Below are positions 43,832 to 53,027 of a stretch of DNA of 64,000 nt, in pieces; position 1 is the first letter of the stretch, and every line of letters begins with the position of its first letter. The position numbers and the translations under genes were made by a program. The stretch is from Corynebacterium camporealensis (GTDB taxonomy: Bacteria; Actinomycetota; Actinomycetes; Mycobacteriales; Mycobacteriaceae): contig NZ_CP011311.1 in assembly GCF_000980815.1 (NCBI RefSeq), positions 788,571 to 852,570 of the forward strand, in the 5' to 3' direction. The notes below the pieces were generated by a model. The model was not told where the DNA came from, ran no database searches, and worked only from the letters and a program-made list of their open reading frames with translations.

Positions 43832-44701
43832 ATGATTGATGCTTCGGATACGGCCCTAGTCATTGAAGGCGGCGGAACCCGCAATTCCTACACCGCACCC
43901 GCTCTAGTGAAGTTCATTGAAGAAGGCATCGACTTCGGCTGGGTGGGCGGTGTCTCTGCTGGTTCCTCCCATACAGTTAATTACCTTTCCCGCGATGTAA
44001 AACGCACCCGGGATTCTTTTACCGACTTTGTGAACAACCCCAGCTTCGGCGGTGTGAGCTCCCTGCTGCGCGGTACCGGTTATTTCAACGCGGAGTTCAT
44101 CTACGAAAAGGCGGCCGATAAGGATCTGCCCTTCGACTGGGAGGCTTTCTGTAACCATCCCGGTGAGGCCAATATCGCTGCTACCCGTGCCGATACCGGC
44201 GAATCCGTCTACTGGACGCGCAAGGATTTCCACAGCCCGGCGGACCTGTTTATGTGCGTACGCGCCTCGTCCACCCTGCCGCTGATTATGCCCATGCGTG
44301 TTATCGATGGCGTGCCTTATGTCGACGGCGCACTGGGCGATAGCGGCGGCATCAGTATTGAGCAGGCCGAAAAGGCTGGCTTTAAGAAGTTCTTCTTTCT
44401 TGGCACCAAGCCGCGCGATTACATCCGTCCCGAAGTAAGTCGCCCGGAAATGCTGCGCCGGCTGTTCCGCAAGAATCCTGCCATCGGCGAAGCTATGATT
44501 GCCCGTCCACCGATTTACAACGCCGCTAAGCAGCGCCTGCTGGAGCTGGAAGAACAAGGCCGCGCCTACCTGTTCTTCCCGAACGACATGCAGGTCACCT
44601 CCACCGAGCGCAAGGTCCCGAAGCTGTGGGCTAACTACAACGTCGGCAAGGCACAGATGGAAGAAGAATGGCCTGCGTGGAAGGGATTTCTCGAGGGCTA
44701 G
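43832..44701 (+). CDS. Patatin-like phospholipase
   Basis: 289 residues. The oxyanion loop is IEGGGTRNSYTAP, the nucleophile elbow GVSAGSSH (Ser ~43) and the catalytic Asp DGALGDSGG (~165), completing the Ser-Asp dyad of patatins. It is RssA/YjjU-like and cytoplasmic, probably a lipid acyl hydrolase. The frame is open upstream to 43499, but the motif spacing and the position of the divergent gene favour ATG 43832. Confidence 0.85.
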   Translation: MIDASDTALVIEGGGTRNSYTAPALVKFIEEGIDFGWVGGVSAGSSHTVNYLSRDVKRTRDSFTDFVNNPSFGGVSSLLRGTGYFNAEFIYEKAADKDLPFDWEAFCNHPGEANIAATRADTGESVYWTRKDFHSPADLFMCVRASSTLPLIMPMRVIDGVPYVDGALGDSGGISIEQAEKAGFKKFFFLGTKPRDYIRPEVSRPEMLRRLFRKNPAIGEAMIARPPIYNAAKQRLLELEEQGRAYLFFPNDMQVTSTERKVPKLWANYNVGKAQMEEEWPAWKGFLEG

Positions 44702-44743
44702 TTCACCTTTTTGCCCGAAGGGTGGCGTAAGCCACATCTTGGC

Positions 44744-44769
44744 TGTACGATTTCTAGAAAGTTCGTACA
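44744..44769. promoter_or_regulatory. Operator candidate of the thiolase operon
   Basis: TGTAC-N15-CGTAC, 26 bp including flanking bases, within the longer inverted repeat CTGTACGA/TCGTACAG. The same layout and spacing occur at 50964-50989 upstream of the acyl-CoA dehydrogenase operon. It lies 18 nt before the thiolase ATG, where bound protein would block transcription. Confidence 0.6.
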
Positions 44770-44786
44770 GAAAGAAGGTGTCTACG

Positions 44787-45980
44787 ATGACGAAGCCTCA
44801 ACCCACCGATGTTGTGGTCGTTGGTGCTGCTAGAACGCCCTTTACCAAGTTTCGTGGTGCGTTATCTTCCTTGACCGCGCCGCAACTGGCTAGCCACGCG
44901 ATTAGAGCTGCTTTAGAGCAGGGAAGTGTCCCCGCAGAAGCCGTAGATGCAGTGCATCTGGGCCAGGTGCTTTCTGCCGGAGTGGGTCAAAACCCGGCGA
45001 AGCAGGCAGCCTTAGGCGCAGGCATTAGCCCCAATGCGCATACTTCGAGTGTGAACAAAGTGTGCCTGTCTGGTCTCACCGCGATTATCGACAGCGCACG
45101 CCTGTTGCGCTCGGGTGAAGCCCGCGTCGTCGTCGCCGGTGGCATGGAGTCGATGAGCCAGGCACCGCACCTGATTCGCAACACGCGTACCGGCACTAAG
45201 TACGGTGAGTTGTCTACCGCGGACCACATCGAATACGACGGTCTGCGCGCAGCTGATACTGGCATCTCCATGGGTGAGCTCACCGAAAAGGATGCCGACC
45301 GTTATCCCGCGACCCGCGAGGAACAAGACCGCTGCGCAGCGCTTTCTCATCAGCGCGCTAAGCGCGCACACAGTACGGAGTGGTTCGCGAAGGAAGTCGC
45401 ACCTGTCACCGTAGAGACCCGCCGGTCGACCACGGTCGTAGATTCCGATGAAGGCGTACGCGACAACGTCACCGAGGAGTCCTTGTCCGACCTGCGTCCA
45501 GTCTTTGCCAAAGAAGGCACGATTACCGCAGGCAATTCCTCGCCACTGTCGGATGGTGCTGCGGCTGTTGTCCTGTGTACTGCGGAAACCGCGGAAGAAG
45601 AAGGCTGGACCCCGCTGGCGACCCTGCGCGCTGTCGGTCAGGTCGCCGGTCCTGATTCCTCACTGCAGGCACAGCCCGCTAATGCCCTGCAAGCAGCGCT
45701 GGACCGCCAAGGTTGGCTGGCTGAGGACCTCGACCACATCGAAATCAATGAGGCTTTCGCTGCCGTCGTCGTGCACTCTGCTCACGTGCTCGGTGTGGAA
45801 GTCGATGAGGTCAACCCACAGGGTGGTGCCATCGCTATTGGTCACCCGATTGGTGCTTCTGGTGCACGACTGGTCGTGCATGCAGTCCACCAGCTGGCAA
45901 AGGCCAACATTGAACGCGCTGGAGTCGGCCTGTGCGGCGGTGGCGGCCAAGGCGAAGCAATCTTATTGGAGGCAGAATAA
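44787..45980 (+). CDS. Acetyl-CoA acyltransferase (thiolase)
   Basis: 397 residues. The N-terminal nucleophile Cys is in SVNKVCLSGL, with GGMESMSQAPHL, INEAFAAVV, GGAIAIGHPIGASG and the C-terminal Cys in GLCGGGGQGEA. It cleaves 3-ketoacyl-CoA; in this context 2-methylacetoacetyl-CoA or acetoacetyl-CoA is the likely substrate. ATG 44787 follows GAAGG. It is the first gene of the thiolase-HIBCH-enoyl-CoA hydratase operon and overlaps the next gene by 1 nt. Confidence 0.92.
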   Translation: MTKPQPTDVVVVGAARTPFTKFRGALSSLTAPQLASHAIRAALEQGSVPAEAVDAVHLGQVLSAGVGQNPAKQAALGAGISPNAHTSSVNKVCLSGLTAIIDSARLLRSGEARVVVAGGMESMSQAPHLIRNTRTGTKYGELSTADHIEYDGLRAADTGISMGELTEKDADRYPATREEQDRCAALSHQRAKRAHSTEWFAKEVAPVTVETRRSTTVVDSDEGVRDNVTEESLSDLRPVFAKEGTITAGNSSPLSDGAAAVVLCTAETAEEEGWTPLATLRAVGQVAGPDSSLQAQPANALQAALDRQGWLAEDLDHIEINEAFAAVVVHSAHVLGVEVDEVNPQGGAIAIGHPIGASGARLVVHAVHQLAKANIERAGVGLCGGGGQGEAILLEAE

Positions 45981-47041
45981 TGACGATTCAACATGAAGTA
46001 CGCGGCCAAGTCGGCATCCTTACCCTGGACCGACAAAAGGCACTCAACGCTTTGGACCAGGACATGATTTATGCCCTGCAAGAACAGCTGTATGCCTGGG
46101 CGAATGACCCGGAAGTTAAGGCAGTTCTCGTACGCGGTGCGGGTGAGAAGGGCCTGTGCGCTGGTGGCGATGTCGCATCGCTGTACCACGACGCCAAGCA
46201 GGGTGGCAGCGAAGGCGCTGAGTTCTGGAAGAGCGAGTACGAGCTCAACTACCTCATCAGCGAGTACCCGAAGCCCTATGTGGCCTTGATGCACGGCATC
46301 GTACTCGGCGGTGGCGTAGGCGTATCCGCACATGGCGACTACCGAATCGTCACCGATGATTCCCGCGTCGGTATGCCAGAGGTCGGCATTGGTTATTCCC
46401 CGGATGCCGGCGGTTCTTACCTGCTGTCCAAGACTGACTTGGGCAAGCACTTGGCTTATACCGCAAGTCACGTTGGTGCCGCCGAAGCGATTGCTACTGG
46501 CTTTGCCGACTATTACGTTCCGCAGGACAAGCTGGAAGAGTTCGTCGAAGAATTCATCAAGACAGCTGATCCGGAGGTAGTGAAGAACTACGCTGCGGAA
46601 CCAGCGCCTGCTTTCGACGGCAATGCCGACGAGATTGCGCAGGCTTACTCGGGCGATTCCGTTGAAGACAACCTGCATGCGCTCGACGAGCTGGCAGAAA
46701 AGAACGACGACGAGCATTGGGCAGCCAAGGCCGCGAAGCGCATTCGCCGTAACTCGCCGCTAGGAGTCAAGGTCACCCAGCAGGCACTGAAGCAGAACCA
46801 AGGTAAGAGCCTTGCGGAGGTTCTCGAGCAAGAATTCTGGATGTCAATCAACATGCAGCGCCACCCAGAATTCGTTGAGGGTATTCGCGCCCAGATCATC
46901 GACAAAGACCGCAAGCCAAACTGGACCTACGACGAGACAAACAAGGTTCCGGCAGACTTGGTGGACGACATCTTCGAAGCACATTCGGACATCCAAGGTC
47001 CGGACTTTGACGCAGTAAACAACAAGTTAGGAAAGGCATAA
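45980..47041 (+). CDS. 3-hydroxyisobutyryl-CoA hydrolase
   Basis: 353 residues, crotonase fold, ECH_2 branch: [29 protein letters not shown], and the catalytic Glu/Asp in [16 protein letters not shown]. It closely follows human HIBCH and would release 3-hydroxyisobutyrate for MmsB, encoded 12 kb downstream. The frame is open upstream to 45932, but the start overlapping the thiolase stop (TAATG) is preferred. Confidence 0.87.
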   Translation: MTIQHEVRGQVGILTLDRQKALNALDQDMIYALQEQLYAWANDPEVKAVLVRGAGEKGLCAGGDVASLYHDAKQGGSEGAEFWKSEYELNYLISEYPKPYVALMHGIVLGGGVGVSAHGDYRIVTDDSRVGMPEVGIGYSPDAGGSYLLSKTDLGKHLAYTASHVGAAEAIATGFADYYVPQDKLEEFVEEFIKTADPEVVKNYAAEPAPAFDGNADEIAQAYSGDSVEDNLHALDELAEKNDDEHWAAKAAKRIRRNSPLGVKVTQQALKQNQGKSLAEVLEQEFWMSINMQRHPEFVEGIRAQIIDKDRKPNWTYDETNKVPADLVDDIFEAHSDIQGPDFDAVNNKLGKA

Positions 47042-47043
47042 CC

Positions 47044-47808
47044 ATGAGCATCCAGACTGAAACCAAAGGCCGCGTAGGCATTATTCGCTTGAATCGTCCG
47101 AAAGCGCTCAACGCGCTGAATCACGACACGATGATTGAGGTCACCGAGGCCGCAACCAAGTTCGACCAGGACGATGCGATTGGCGCCATCATCATCACCG
47201 GTAGCGAGAAGGCATTCGCTGCGGGGGCGGACATTAAGGAAATGGCGTCGAAGAATGCCACTGAGATGTTTCAAACCGACTGGTTTGCCGGCTGGGACGT
47301 ACTGACCCGCGTGCGCACGCCAGTGATTGCTGCCGTTAACGGCTTCGCACTGGGTGGCGGCTGCGAGCTGGCGATGATGTGCGACTTCATCGTTGCCGGC
47401 GAAAAGGCCAAGTTCGGCCAGCCTGAGGTCAACCTCGGCGTTACCCCGGGCATGGGCGGTTCCCAGCGTCTGACCAAGGCTGTCGGCAAGGCCAAGGCTA
47501 TGGAAATGTGCCTGACCGGCCGCATGATGGATGCCCAGGAAGCTGAGCGTGCAGGCCTGGTCGCCAGCGTGCATCCGGTCGAAGAGCTGGAAGATAAGGC
47601 TCTAGAAATCGCCGAGACCATCGCCGGCAAGTCCCTGGTGGCTACCACGATGATCAAGGAGCAGATCAACACTGCCTTTGAAACCCAGCTCGCGCAGGGT
47701 CTGCTCTATGAGCGTCGCACCTTCCACTCCATCTTTGCCTCCAACGACCAGAAGGAAGGCATGGCCGCCTTCTCCGAGAAGCGCGATGCGAACTTTAGCC
47801 ACAGCTAA
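47044..47808 (+). CDS. Enoyl-CoA hydratase
   Basis: 254 residues of classical crotonase type. The oxyanion hole is [11 protein letters not shown] and [14 protein letters not shown]; both catalytic glutamates are present (GCELA and GQPEVNLG). It is suited to hydrate methacrylyl-CoA, tiglyl-CoA or crotonyl-CoA. It lies 2 nt after the HIBCH gene and is the last gene of the operon. Confidence 0.92.
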   Translation: MSIQTETKGRVGIIRLNRPKALNALNHDTMIEVTEAATKFDQDDAIGAIIITGSEKAFAAGADIKEMASKNATEMFQTDWFAGWDVLTRVRTPVIAAVNGFALGGGCELAMMCDFIVAGEKAKFGQPEVNLGVTPGMGGSQRLTKAVGKAKAMEMCLTGRMMDAQEAERAGLVASVHPVEELEDKALEIAETIAGKSLVATTMIKEQINTAFETQLAQGLLYERRTFHSIFASNDQKEGMAAFSEKRDANFSHS

Positions 47809-47842
47809 ACGTTAAAGCGCTCGCGTACAAGCGCAGCAACAA

Positions 47843-47872
47843 CAATGCCCGGTGCAATTGCACCGGGCATTG
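47843..47872. terminator. Bidirectional terminator, perfect 30-bp palindrome
   Basis: The sequence is fully self-complementary, centred at 47857/47858, and is followed by GGTTTT. It separates the thiolase operon from the convergent MarR gene. Confidence 0.85.
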
Positions 47873-47878
47873 GAGGTT

Positions 47879-48382
47879 TTAAAGCTCCTGGACTTTATCG
47901 CCGTAGCTTTTACGGATGGTATCCGTGCACGCGATTAATGCGTCGTGGACTTGTGGTTCCACGGGAATGTCCGCGAAGAAAGCATCTAAAGCAGGACCAG
48001 CTGATGCCGTAAGGACGATTCCTTGGTCGGTAATCGAGAGAAGAGTAGAGCGCTTGTCCTGAGGATTTGCCACTCGCTCGAGCAGGCCTTGGGATTCTAA
48101 GCGTACGACAGTATGTGTCAGTGAGGCGGGCGGAAGGTGTAAACGCGCACTGATCTTGGACATGGGAAGCCCGCCTGAGCGCGACCACATCAGCAATTGC
48201 AACAGCTCGAACTGTGCAAAGCTTATGCCGTAAGGAGCAAGTGCTTCCTCAGCGGCGGTGCGCAGCAGGTGGGCAGCACGGCCTAAAGAAGATACAGAAT
48301 GGAGCCCGCGTGCTCCTTCGGGGGAGTAGTGGCGGGCCCATTGTCTGCGAGCTTCCGCAAGATTGTCTCTGCGTTCTGGCAT
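47879..48382 (-). CDS. MarR family transcriptional regulator
   Basis: 167 residues with a winged helix: LPMSKISARLHLPPASLTHT as recognition region and a wing with PQDKRSTLLSITDQG. MarR proteins often sense acyl-CoA or aromatic ligands. It is encoded 16 nt downstream of the acyl-CoA synthetase gene on the same strand, so it probably controls that operon or the divergent or convergent catabolic genes. Confidence 0.85.
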   Translation of the reverse strand: MPERRDNLAEARRQWARHYSPEGARGLHSVSSLGRAAHLLRTAAEEALAPYGISFAQFELLQLLMWSRSGGLPMSKISARLHLPPASLTHTVVRLESQGLLERVANPQDKRSTLLSITDQGIVLTASAGPALDAFFADIPVEPQVHDALIACTDTIRKSYGDKVQEL

Positions 48383-48398
48383 GTGCCGATTTTAACGA

Positions 48399-50129
48399 TT
48401 AGCCCTTCAGATTCGGGAAATCGGCATCCGAGTACTCAGTCTTCGACGTGGTCTTACCGCCGTCTTCTGCGTGAATTTCATCTTCGCGCTTACGCAGGTC
48501 CACACGGCGAATCTTGCCGGAGACGGTCTTGGGCAGTTCATAGAACTCCAGGCGGCGAATGCGCTTGTACGGTGCCAGCGCACCACGGCAGTGCTTCAGG
48601 ATGGACTCGGCGGTCTCAGCCGTTGGCTCGTACTTGGAGGTCAGTGCGACATAAGCCTTCGGAACTGCGTAGCGAATTGGGTCCGGCGATGGCACAACGG
48701 CCACCTCGGCAACAGCTGGGTGCTCAATGACCACGGATTCCAGCTCGAAGGGGGAGAGGCGGTAGTCGGATGCCTTAAACACGTCATCGGCACGACCGAT
48801 GTAGAAGATGTAGCCGTCTTCATCACGTTCCGCGGTATCACCAGTGTGGTAGTAACCATCGCGGAAGACCTCAGCGTTCTTGGCTTCGTCGCCGTAGTAG
48901 CCCTTGGTCAGGCCGACCGGGCGTGGGTCGAGCTTCAGGCAGATTTCGCCGGTATCACCCTTCTCGCCAGTAGCCGGGTCGATGAGTTCAACCTCGAAGC
49001 CCGGCAGTGGACGGCCCATGGAACCAGGCTTGACCTTCTGCTCCGGAGTGTTCGCGATCTGCACGGTGGTCTCAGTCTGACCGAAGCCATCGCGTACAGA
49101 AGTGTTCCAGGACTTCTCGATAGTGGAAATGAGCTCTGGGTTCAGCGGCTCGCCGGCAGCAACCAGCTTCTTCGGCGGGTTCTGCAGACGGTTCAGGTCC
49201 GCCTGGACCAGCATGCGCCAGACAGTAGGTGGGGCACAGAAGCTGGTGACACCTTCCTCGTCCATCTTCTCCATCAGAGCGATGGCATCGAAGCGGGAGT
49301 AGTTGTACAAGAAGATGGTTGCACCTGCGATCCACGGTGCGAAGAAATTCGACCATGCGTGCTTTGCCCAACCAGGGGCGGCAACGTTGAGGTGAACATC
49401 GCCAGGCTCGAGACCAATCCAGTACATGGTGGACAGGTGGCCAACCGGGTAAGAGGTGTGGGTATGCTCCACCAGCTTCGCCTTGGAGGTCGTGCCTGAG
49501 GTGAAGTAGAGCAGCAGCGTGTCATCGGCACTCGTGTGTTCGGAAGGCTCGAACTCTTCTGGCGCGTTAAAGGAATCGGAGTAACGCAGAGTCGGGTGGG
49601 AAGACTGTGCGGGTTCTTCATCGCCGACCTGAATGACAGAAAAATCGCCGGTAACTTCTTCGAACTTGGACGCATCCTCCGGGTTGGCGATAACCCAGGA
49701 GACCTCGGCGCGCTCAGTACGGTCTTGTAGGTCTGCCGTTCCCAACATGGCAGTTGCCGGGTTAAGAACGAAGCCGCCCCTGATGCATGCGAGCATGGAT
49801 TCCCAGAGCTCGACCTGGTTATTGAGCATGAGCATCACGCGGTCGCCGCGCTTAACGCCCTGCTCAGACAGCCAATGTGCCAATTGCTTGGAACGGCGGG
49901 AAAGATCACTAAAGCTACGGCGCGAGCTGCTGCCGTCGCTTTCGCAAATAACTAGAGCAGGCTTGTTCTTGCTTTCAGGATCCTCGCCTAGGAAGTCGAA
50001 CCAATCAGTCGCGAAGTTGAAGTGTTCGAACTGTGGCCAGCTGAAGTTAGCGCGTGCCTCTTCGTAGTTGGTTCGCTGCTCCAGTAGCTGGTCGCGTGCC
50101 TTTTTGAACTCCTGGGTGACGTCGGTCAT
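48399..50129 (-). CDS. AMP-forming acyl-CoA synthetase (medium/short-chain type)
   Basis: 576 residues, ANL superfamily: P-loop LLYFTSGTTSKAK (~207-218), VRDGFGQTETT, YYHTGDTAERDEDGY and hinge GRADDVFKASDYRLSP. The C-terminal A10 motif LPKTVSGKIRR contains PX4GK with catalytic Lys539, the residue acylated by Pat enzymes in related synthetases. It resembles the ACSM group that activates propionate, butyrate or isobutyrate. ATG 50129 has GGAGGAG upstream (an earlier ATG at 50144 lacks one). A GlxR-like site lies in its promoter region. Confidence 0.88.
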   Translation of the reverse strand: MTDVTQEFKKARDQLLEQRTNYEEARANFSWPQFEHFNFATDWFDFLGEDPESKNKPALVICESDGSSSRRSFSDLSRRSKQLAHWLSEQGVKRGDRVMLMLNNQVELWESMLACIRGGFVLNPATAMLGTADLQDRTERAEVSWVIANPEDASKFEEVTGDFSVIQVGDEEPAQSSHPTLRYSDSFNAPEEFEPSEHTSADDTLLLYFTSGTTSKAKLVEHTHTSYPVGHLSTMYWIGLEPGDVHLNVAAPGWAKHAWSNFFAPWIAGATIFLYNYSRFDAIALMEKMDEEGVTSFCAPPTVWRMLVQADLNRLQNPPKKLVAAGEPLNPELISTIEKSWNTSVRDGFGQTETTVQIANTPEQKVKPGSMGRPLPGFEVELIDPATGEKGDTGEICLKLDPRPVGLTKGYYGDEAKNAEVFRDGYYHTGDTAERDEDGYIFYIGRADDVFKASDYRLSPFELESVVIEHPAVAEVAVVPSPDPIRYAVPKAYVALTSKYEPTAETAESILKHCRGALAPYKRIRRLEFYELPKTVSGKIRRVDLRKREDEIHAEDGGKTTSKTEYSDADFPNLKG

Positions 50130-50216
50130 GGTGGACTCCTCCATTTCTAGATGCGTGCTCCCACGGTTCGTGTTCGCTAGTCCAACTTGGTTGTCTAGGA
50201 AACACTTACCCAGTTA

Positions 50217-50232
50217 TGTGAGATGGGTCGCA
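50217..50232 (-). promoter_or_regulatory. GlxR-like site upstream of the acyl-CoA synthetase
   Basis: TGTGA-N6-TCGCA matches TGTGA-N6-TCACA at 9 of 10 positions, ~90 nt before the synthetase start. It would fit cAMP-linked control of acid catabolism. Confidence 0.4.
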
Positions 50233-50308
50233 CTCGAGCTTAGTTTGAACTCGAAGTAAATTCCAGGAGATTGGAGAAATAATTAACCGACGATGGCGGA
50301 AGTGCTGG

Positions 50309-50875
50309 TTAACGGGCGGTGATGCCGTGGAGAACTAGCTGACCGAACTTCTCGTAAGCCTCTGCTGGGTTGAGTAGTTCGGAGTAATGGCCTTGTTGAA
50401 TGTCCAGCATGGTGCGGTGAATGAGCTGGGGGAGAAGGGCGATGTTGTCGGCGGTGAATTCGCCGGCGGCTACGCCATCGTCGATAAGTTGGTGAATTTT
50501 CTCCGTCGCCATCTTGGTGTTAAGCGCGTAGATCTTCTGCGCCACCGGTTCGGAGGCAAGGTCCCTCATAAAAGCAGGGCTAGCTGGGGATAGGGTGTTG
50601 CTAATCGTAGTAAAGTAGGCAGCGAGGCGCTGCTCGTGTGAGCTTTTCGGGTGGGGTGCGAGTTCGGTGCGGCGAGCGATTTCTTTAAAGAAGCTCACTA
50701 GTACGCGGTGGACGATTTCGTCTCGTGTCTTACCCAGTGCATAGATGGTGGATTTCGAGCAATGGTAGCGCTGTGCAGCCTTATCGATGGTGAATCCAGC
50801 AAAGCCTTCTTTGAGGAAATTGTTAAGCAGGCTATTGAAAAGTTCGCGTTGGCGCGGGGTGAGTGACTGTGGCAT
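50309..50875 (-). CDS. TetR family transcriptional regulator
   Basis: 188 residues. An N-terminal helix-turn-helix (GFAGFTIDKAAQRYHCSKSTIY, in two parts) is followed by a helical ligand domain. ATG 50875 has GGAGACG upstream; the frame is open to 50956 but would run into the operator region. It is divergent from the acyl-CoA dehydrogenase operon with a 181-bp intergenic region that contains a TGTAC-N15-CGTAC element also present before the thiolase operon. It is the most likely repressor of both. Confidence 0.87.
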   Translation of the reverse strand: MPQSLTPRQRELFNSLLNNFLKEGFAGFTIDKAAQRYHCSKSTIYALGKTRDEIVHRVLVSFFKEIARRTELAPHPKSSHEQRLAAYFTTISNTLSPASPAFMRDLASEPVAQKIYALNTKMATEKIHQLIDDGVAAGEFTADNIALLPQLIHRTMLDIQQGHYSELLNPAEAYEKFGQLVLHGITAR

Positions 50876-50963
50876 GGCGTCTCCATTGTGTGGTTCTGAG
50901 CTGGGTAAATGATAAATCGTTCGAGAAAAGCTCCCAAAAGGCGTGACGTGGAACACTCGTAGG

Positions 50964-50989
50964 TGTACTGTTTTCCTTTATATCGTACT
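50964..50989. promoter_or_regulatory. Operator candidate between TetR and acyl-CoA dehydrogenase
   Basis: TGTAC-N15-CGTAC with the same spacing as the element at 44744-44769, including TTT at the same offset. It lies in the divergent promoter region of the TetR regulator and the dehydrogenase operon. Confidence 0.6.
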
Positions 50990-51005
50990 ATTCACGCGAC
51001 GACAG

Positions 51006-51026
51006 CTTGGCTGCAGTCAAGCCAAG
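51006..51026 (+). promoter_or_regulatory. Inverted repeat in the dehydrogenase leader
   Basis: CTTGGCT (51006-51012) and AGCCAAG (51020-51026) around a 7-nt spacer, 30 nt before the acyl-CoA dehydrogenase ATG. It could be a second operator or an mRNA hairpin. Confidence 0.4.
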
Positions 51027-51056
51027 ACTTCGGGCACAAGAGCAAGGAGCGAGACC

Positions 51057-52265
51057 ATGCCACCGATTTTGGACACCCAGCATCCTCTGGGACAGCACCT
51101 GGAAAACATCAAGTACCCACACGCCGATATCTTGTCCGTAGCCGACCGCTTGGTTCCGGAAGAGCGTGAGCGCCTGCAAGAGATCCATGAGTTCCTGCAG
51201 ACCGAGATTCGCCCCAACGTCGGCGAGTACTGGGATCGCGAGGAACTTCCCTTTGATCTGCTGCCTGCACTGGCGGATGCTGGCCTGGGACAAATCGAGT
51301 TGGAAGATACCTCTCGTCTTTTCCGCGGTTTGGTCTACGCCGAGATGACTCGTGCCGATGTATCCCTGTCGGCTCTAGTCGGCATCCACAACGAGCTCAT
51401 TGTCGGCTTGATTAACCAGTTGGGTTCGGATGAGCAGCGCGACAAATGGCTGCCGGGCCTGCGGAAGTTTGAAAACGTGGGCTGCTTTGCGCTGACTGAG
51501 CCAGGCTCTGGCTCCGATATCGCCGGTGGTCTGTCCACGACCGCAGAACGCACCGAAGAAGGCTGGAAGATCAACGGTGAGAAGCGCTGGATTGGTGCCG
51601 GTACCTTCGCGGACTTCGCCATTCTTTTCGCACGCGATACCACCGACCAGGAAATCAAAGCTTTCATCGTTGAACTGGACCGCGAGGGCGTAACCCGGAC
51701 GAAGATTAGCCGCAAGATGGGCCTGCGCATCATGCAGAACGCCGACCTGGTCTTCGACAACGTGGTGATTCCGGAAGAAAACATCATTCCGGGCGCCCGT
51801 TCCTTTGCCAACGTCAACGACTTCCTGTGCTCTTCCCGCGCATGGGTCGGTTGGCAGGGTGCTGGCTTGCAGCTGGGCATCTTCGACAAGGCCCGTGAGT
51901 ACGCGGTCAAGCGCGAGCAGTTCGGTCGCCCCATCGCGAAGTTCCAGCTCGTGCAGGAACAGCTCGCCCGCATCTTGGGCAATGCTTCTGCATCGCTGGC
52001 AATGATGGCGCAGGTCGCCACCATCCAGGAAGAAGACAAGCTCGAGATGCCTTTCGCAGCACTGGCAAAGTCCACGACCACTCGTTTGGCACGTGAATCG
52101 GCGGCAGCTGGCCGCAACATCGGCGGTGGCAACGGCATTCTCACCGAATACGACCTGTCCAAAATGATGAGCGATGCCGAGGTCCTGTTTACCTACGAGG
52201 GAACCTACGACATCAACTCACTGATCGTCGGCCGCGCCATTACCGGTGTATCTGCCTTCGTCTAA
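51057..52265 (+). CDS. Acyl-CoA dehydrogenase
   Basis: 402 residues, FAD-dependent. The substrate/FAD loop CFALTEPGSGSDIAGG, the KREQFGRPIAKFQLVQ helix and the catalytic Glu region FTYEGTYDINSLIVGRAITG are present; the last segment is like the glutaryl-CoA/plant ACX4 branch. Here it likely oxidises isobutyryl-CoA or 2-methylbutyryl-CoA. ATG 51057 has AAGGAGCGAG upstream; a longer frame to 50943 crosses the operator and is rejected. It is co-transcribed with the SDR gene. Confidence 0.9.
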   Translation: MPPILDTQHPLGQHLENIKYPHADILSVADRLVPEERERLQEIHEFLQTEIRPNVGEYWDREELPFDLLPALADAGLGQIELEDTSRLFRGLVYAEMTRADVSLSALVGIHNELIVGLINQLGSDEQRDKWLPGLRKFENVGCFALTEPGSGSDIAGGLSTTAERTEEGWKINGEKRWIGAGTFADFAILFARDTTDQEIKAFIVELDREGVTRTKISRKMGLRIMQNADLVFDNVVIPEENIIPGARSFANVNDFLCSSRAWVGWQGAGLQLGIFDKAREYAVKREQFGRPIAKFQLVQEQLARILGNASASLAMMAQVATIQEEDKLEMPFAALAKSTTTRLARESAAAGRNIGGGNGILTEYDLSKMMSDAEVLFTYEGTYDINSLIVGRAITGVSAFV

Positions 52266-52286
52266 AACCAGAAAGAGAGTAAACCC

Positions 52287-53027
52287 ATGCAATTGAATAA
52301 CTCCACCGCGGTGGTCACCGGTGCAGCGTCTGGTCTGGGCGCTGCTGTGGCGAAGGCCCTGGCTGAAGCTGGTGCTTCGGTCATCGGCCTGGACCTGCAG
52401 AAGGGCGAGGAGGTCGAAGGTGTTCGCTACGTCGAGGTTGACGTGACCGACCCGGAGGCCGTGAACGAGGCTGTCGCACAGGCTGAATCCCCGGTGCGCG
52501 TTGCAGTGAATTGCGCGGGTATTTGCCCTTCAGCACGTATCTTGGGCCGTTCGGGCGTGCATTCGCCGGACCTGTTCGCCAAGGTGCTGGATGTGAACCT
52601 GCGCGGTACTTTCCACGTGCTGTCTGCTGCAGCGCAGGCAATGTCTGACGCGGAGCCCCTTGACGATGAAGGCCAGCGCGGCGTCATCATCAATACCGCC
52701 TCGGTTGCCGCTTTCGAAGGCCAGGTTGGTCAGGCAGCGTACGCTGCATCCAAGGGTGCGGTGCACTCGCTGTCGATTACCGCAGCGCGCGACCTGGCTT
52801 CCCGCGGCATCCGCGTGAATTCCATTGCGCCGGGCGTGGTGGAAACCCCGATGATGGCGCAGATTAGCGAAGAGTTCCGTGAGGAGCTGGCAGCGCGAGT
52901 ACAGTTCCCGCGCCGCCTGGCTCACCCGGAGGAATTCGCGCGCCTGGTGCTGTCGATTATCGACAACGACTACCTCAACGGCGAGACTATCCGCCTTGAC
53001 GGTGCGCTGCGCATGCCGCCGCGTTAA
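52287..53027 (+). CDS. SDR 3-hydroxyacyl-CoA dehydrogenase (HSD10-like)
   Basis: 246 residues. The NAD loop is VVTGAASGLGAAVAKAL, NCAGICPSARI and the YxxxK site AAYAASKGAV; LRGTFHVLSAAAQAM and IAPGVVETPMM match type II 3-hydroxyacyl-CoA dehydrogenase (HSD17B10), which oxidises 2-methyl-3-hydroxybutyryl-CoA in isoleucine breakdown. It follows the dehydrogenase gene by 21 nt. The stop is shared (TTAA) with convergent acuC. Confidence 0.87.
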   Translation: MQLNNSTAVVTGAASGLGAAVAKALAEAGASVIGLDLQKGEEVEGVRYVEVDVTDPEAVNEAVAQAESPVRVAVNCAGICPSARILGRSGVHSPDLFAKVLDVNLRGTFHVLSAAAQAMSDAEPLDDEGQRGVIINTASVAAFEGQVGQAAYAASKGAVHSLSITAARDLASRGIRVNSIAPGVVETPMMAQISEEFREELAARVQFPRRLAHPEEFARLVLSIIDNDYLNGETIRLDGALRMPPR

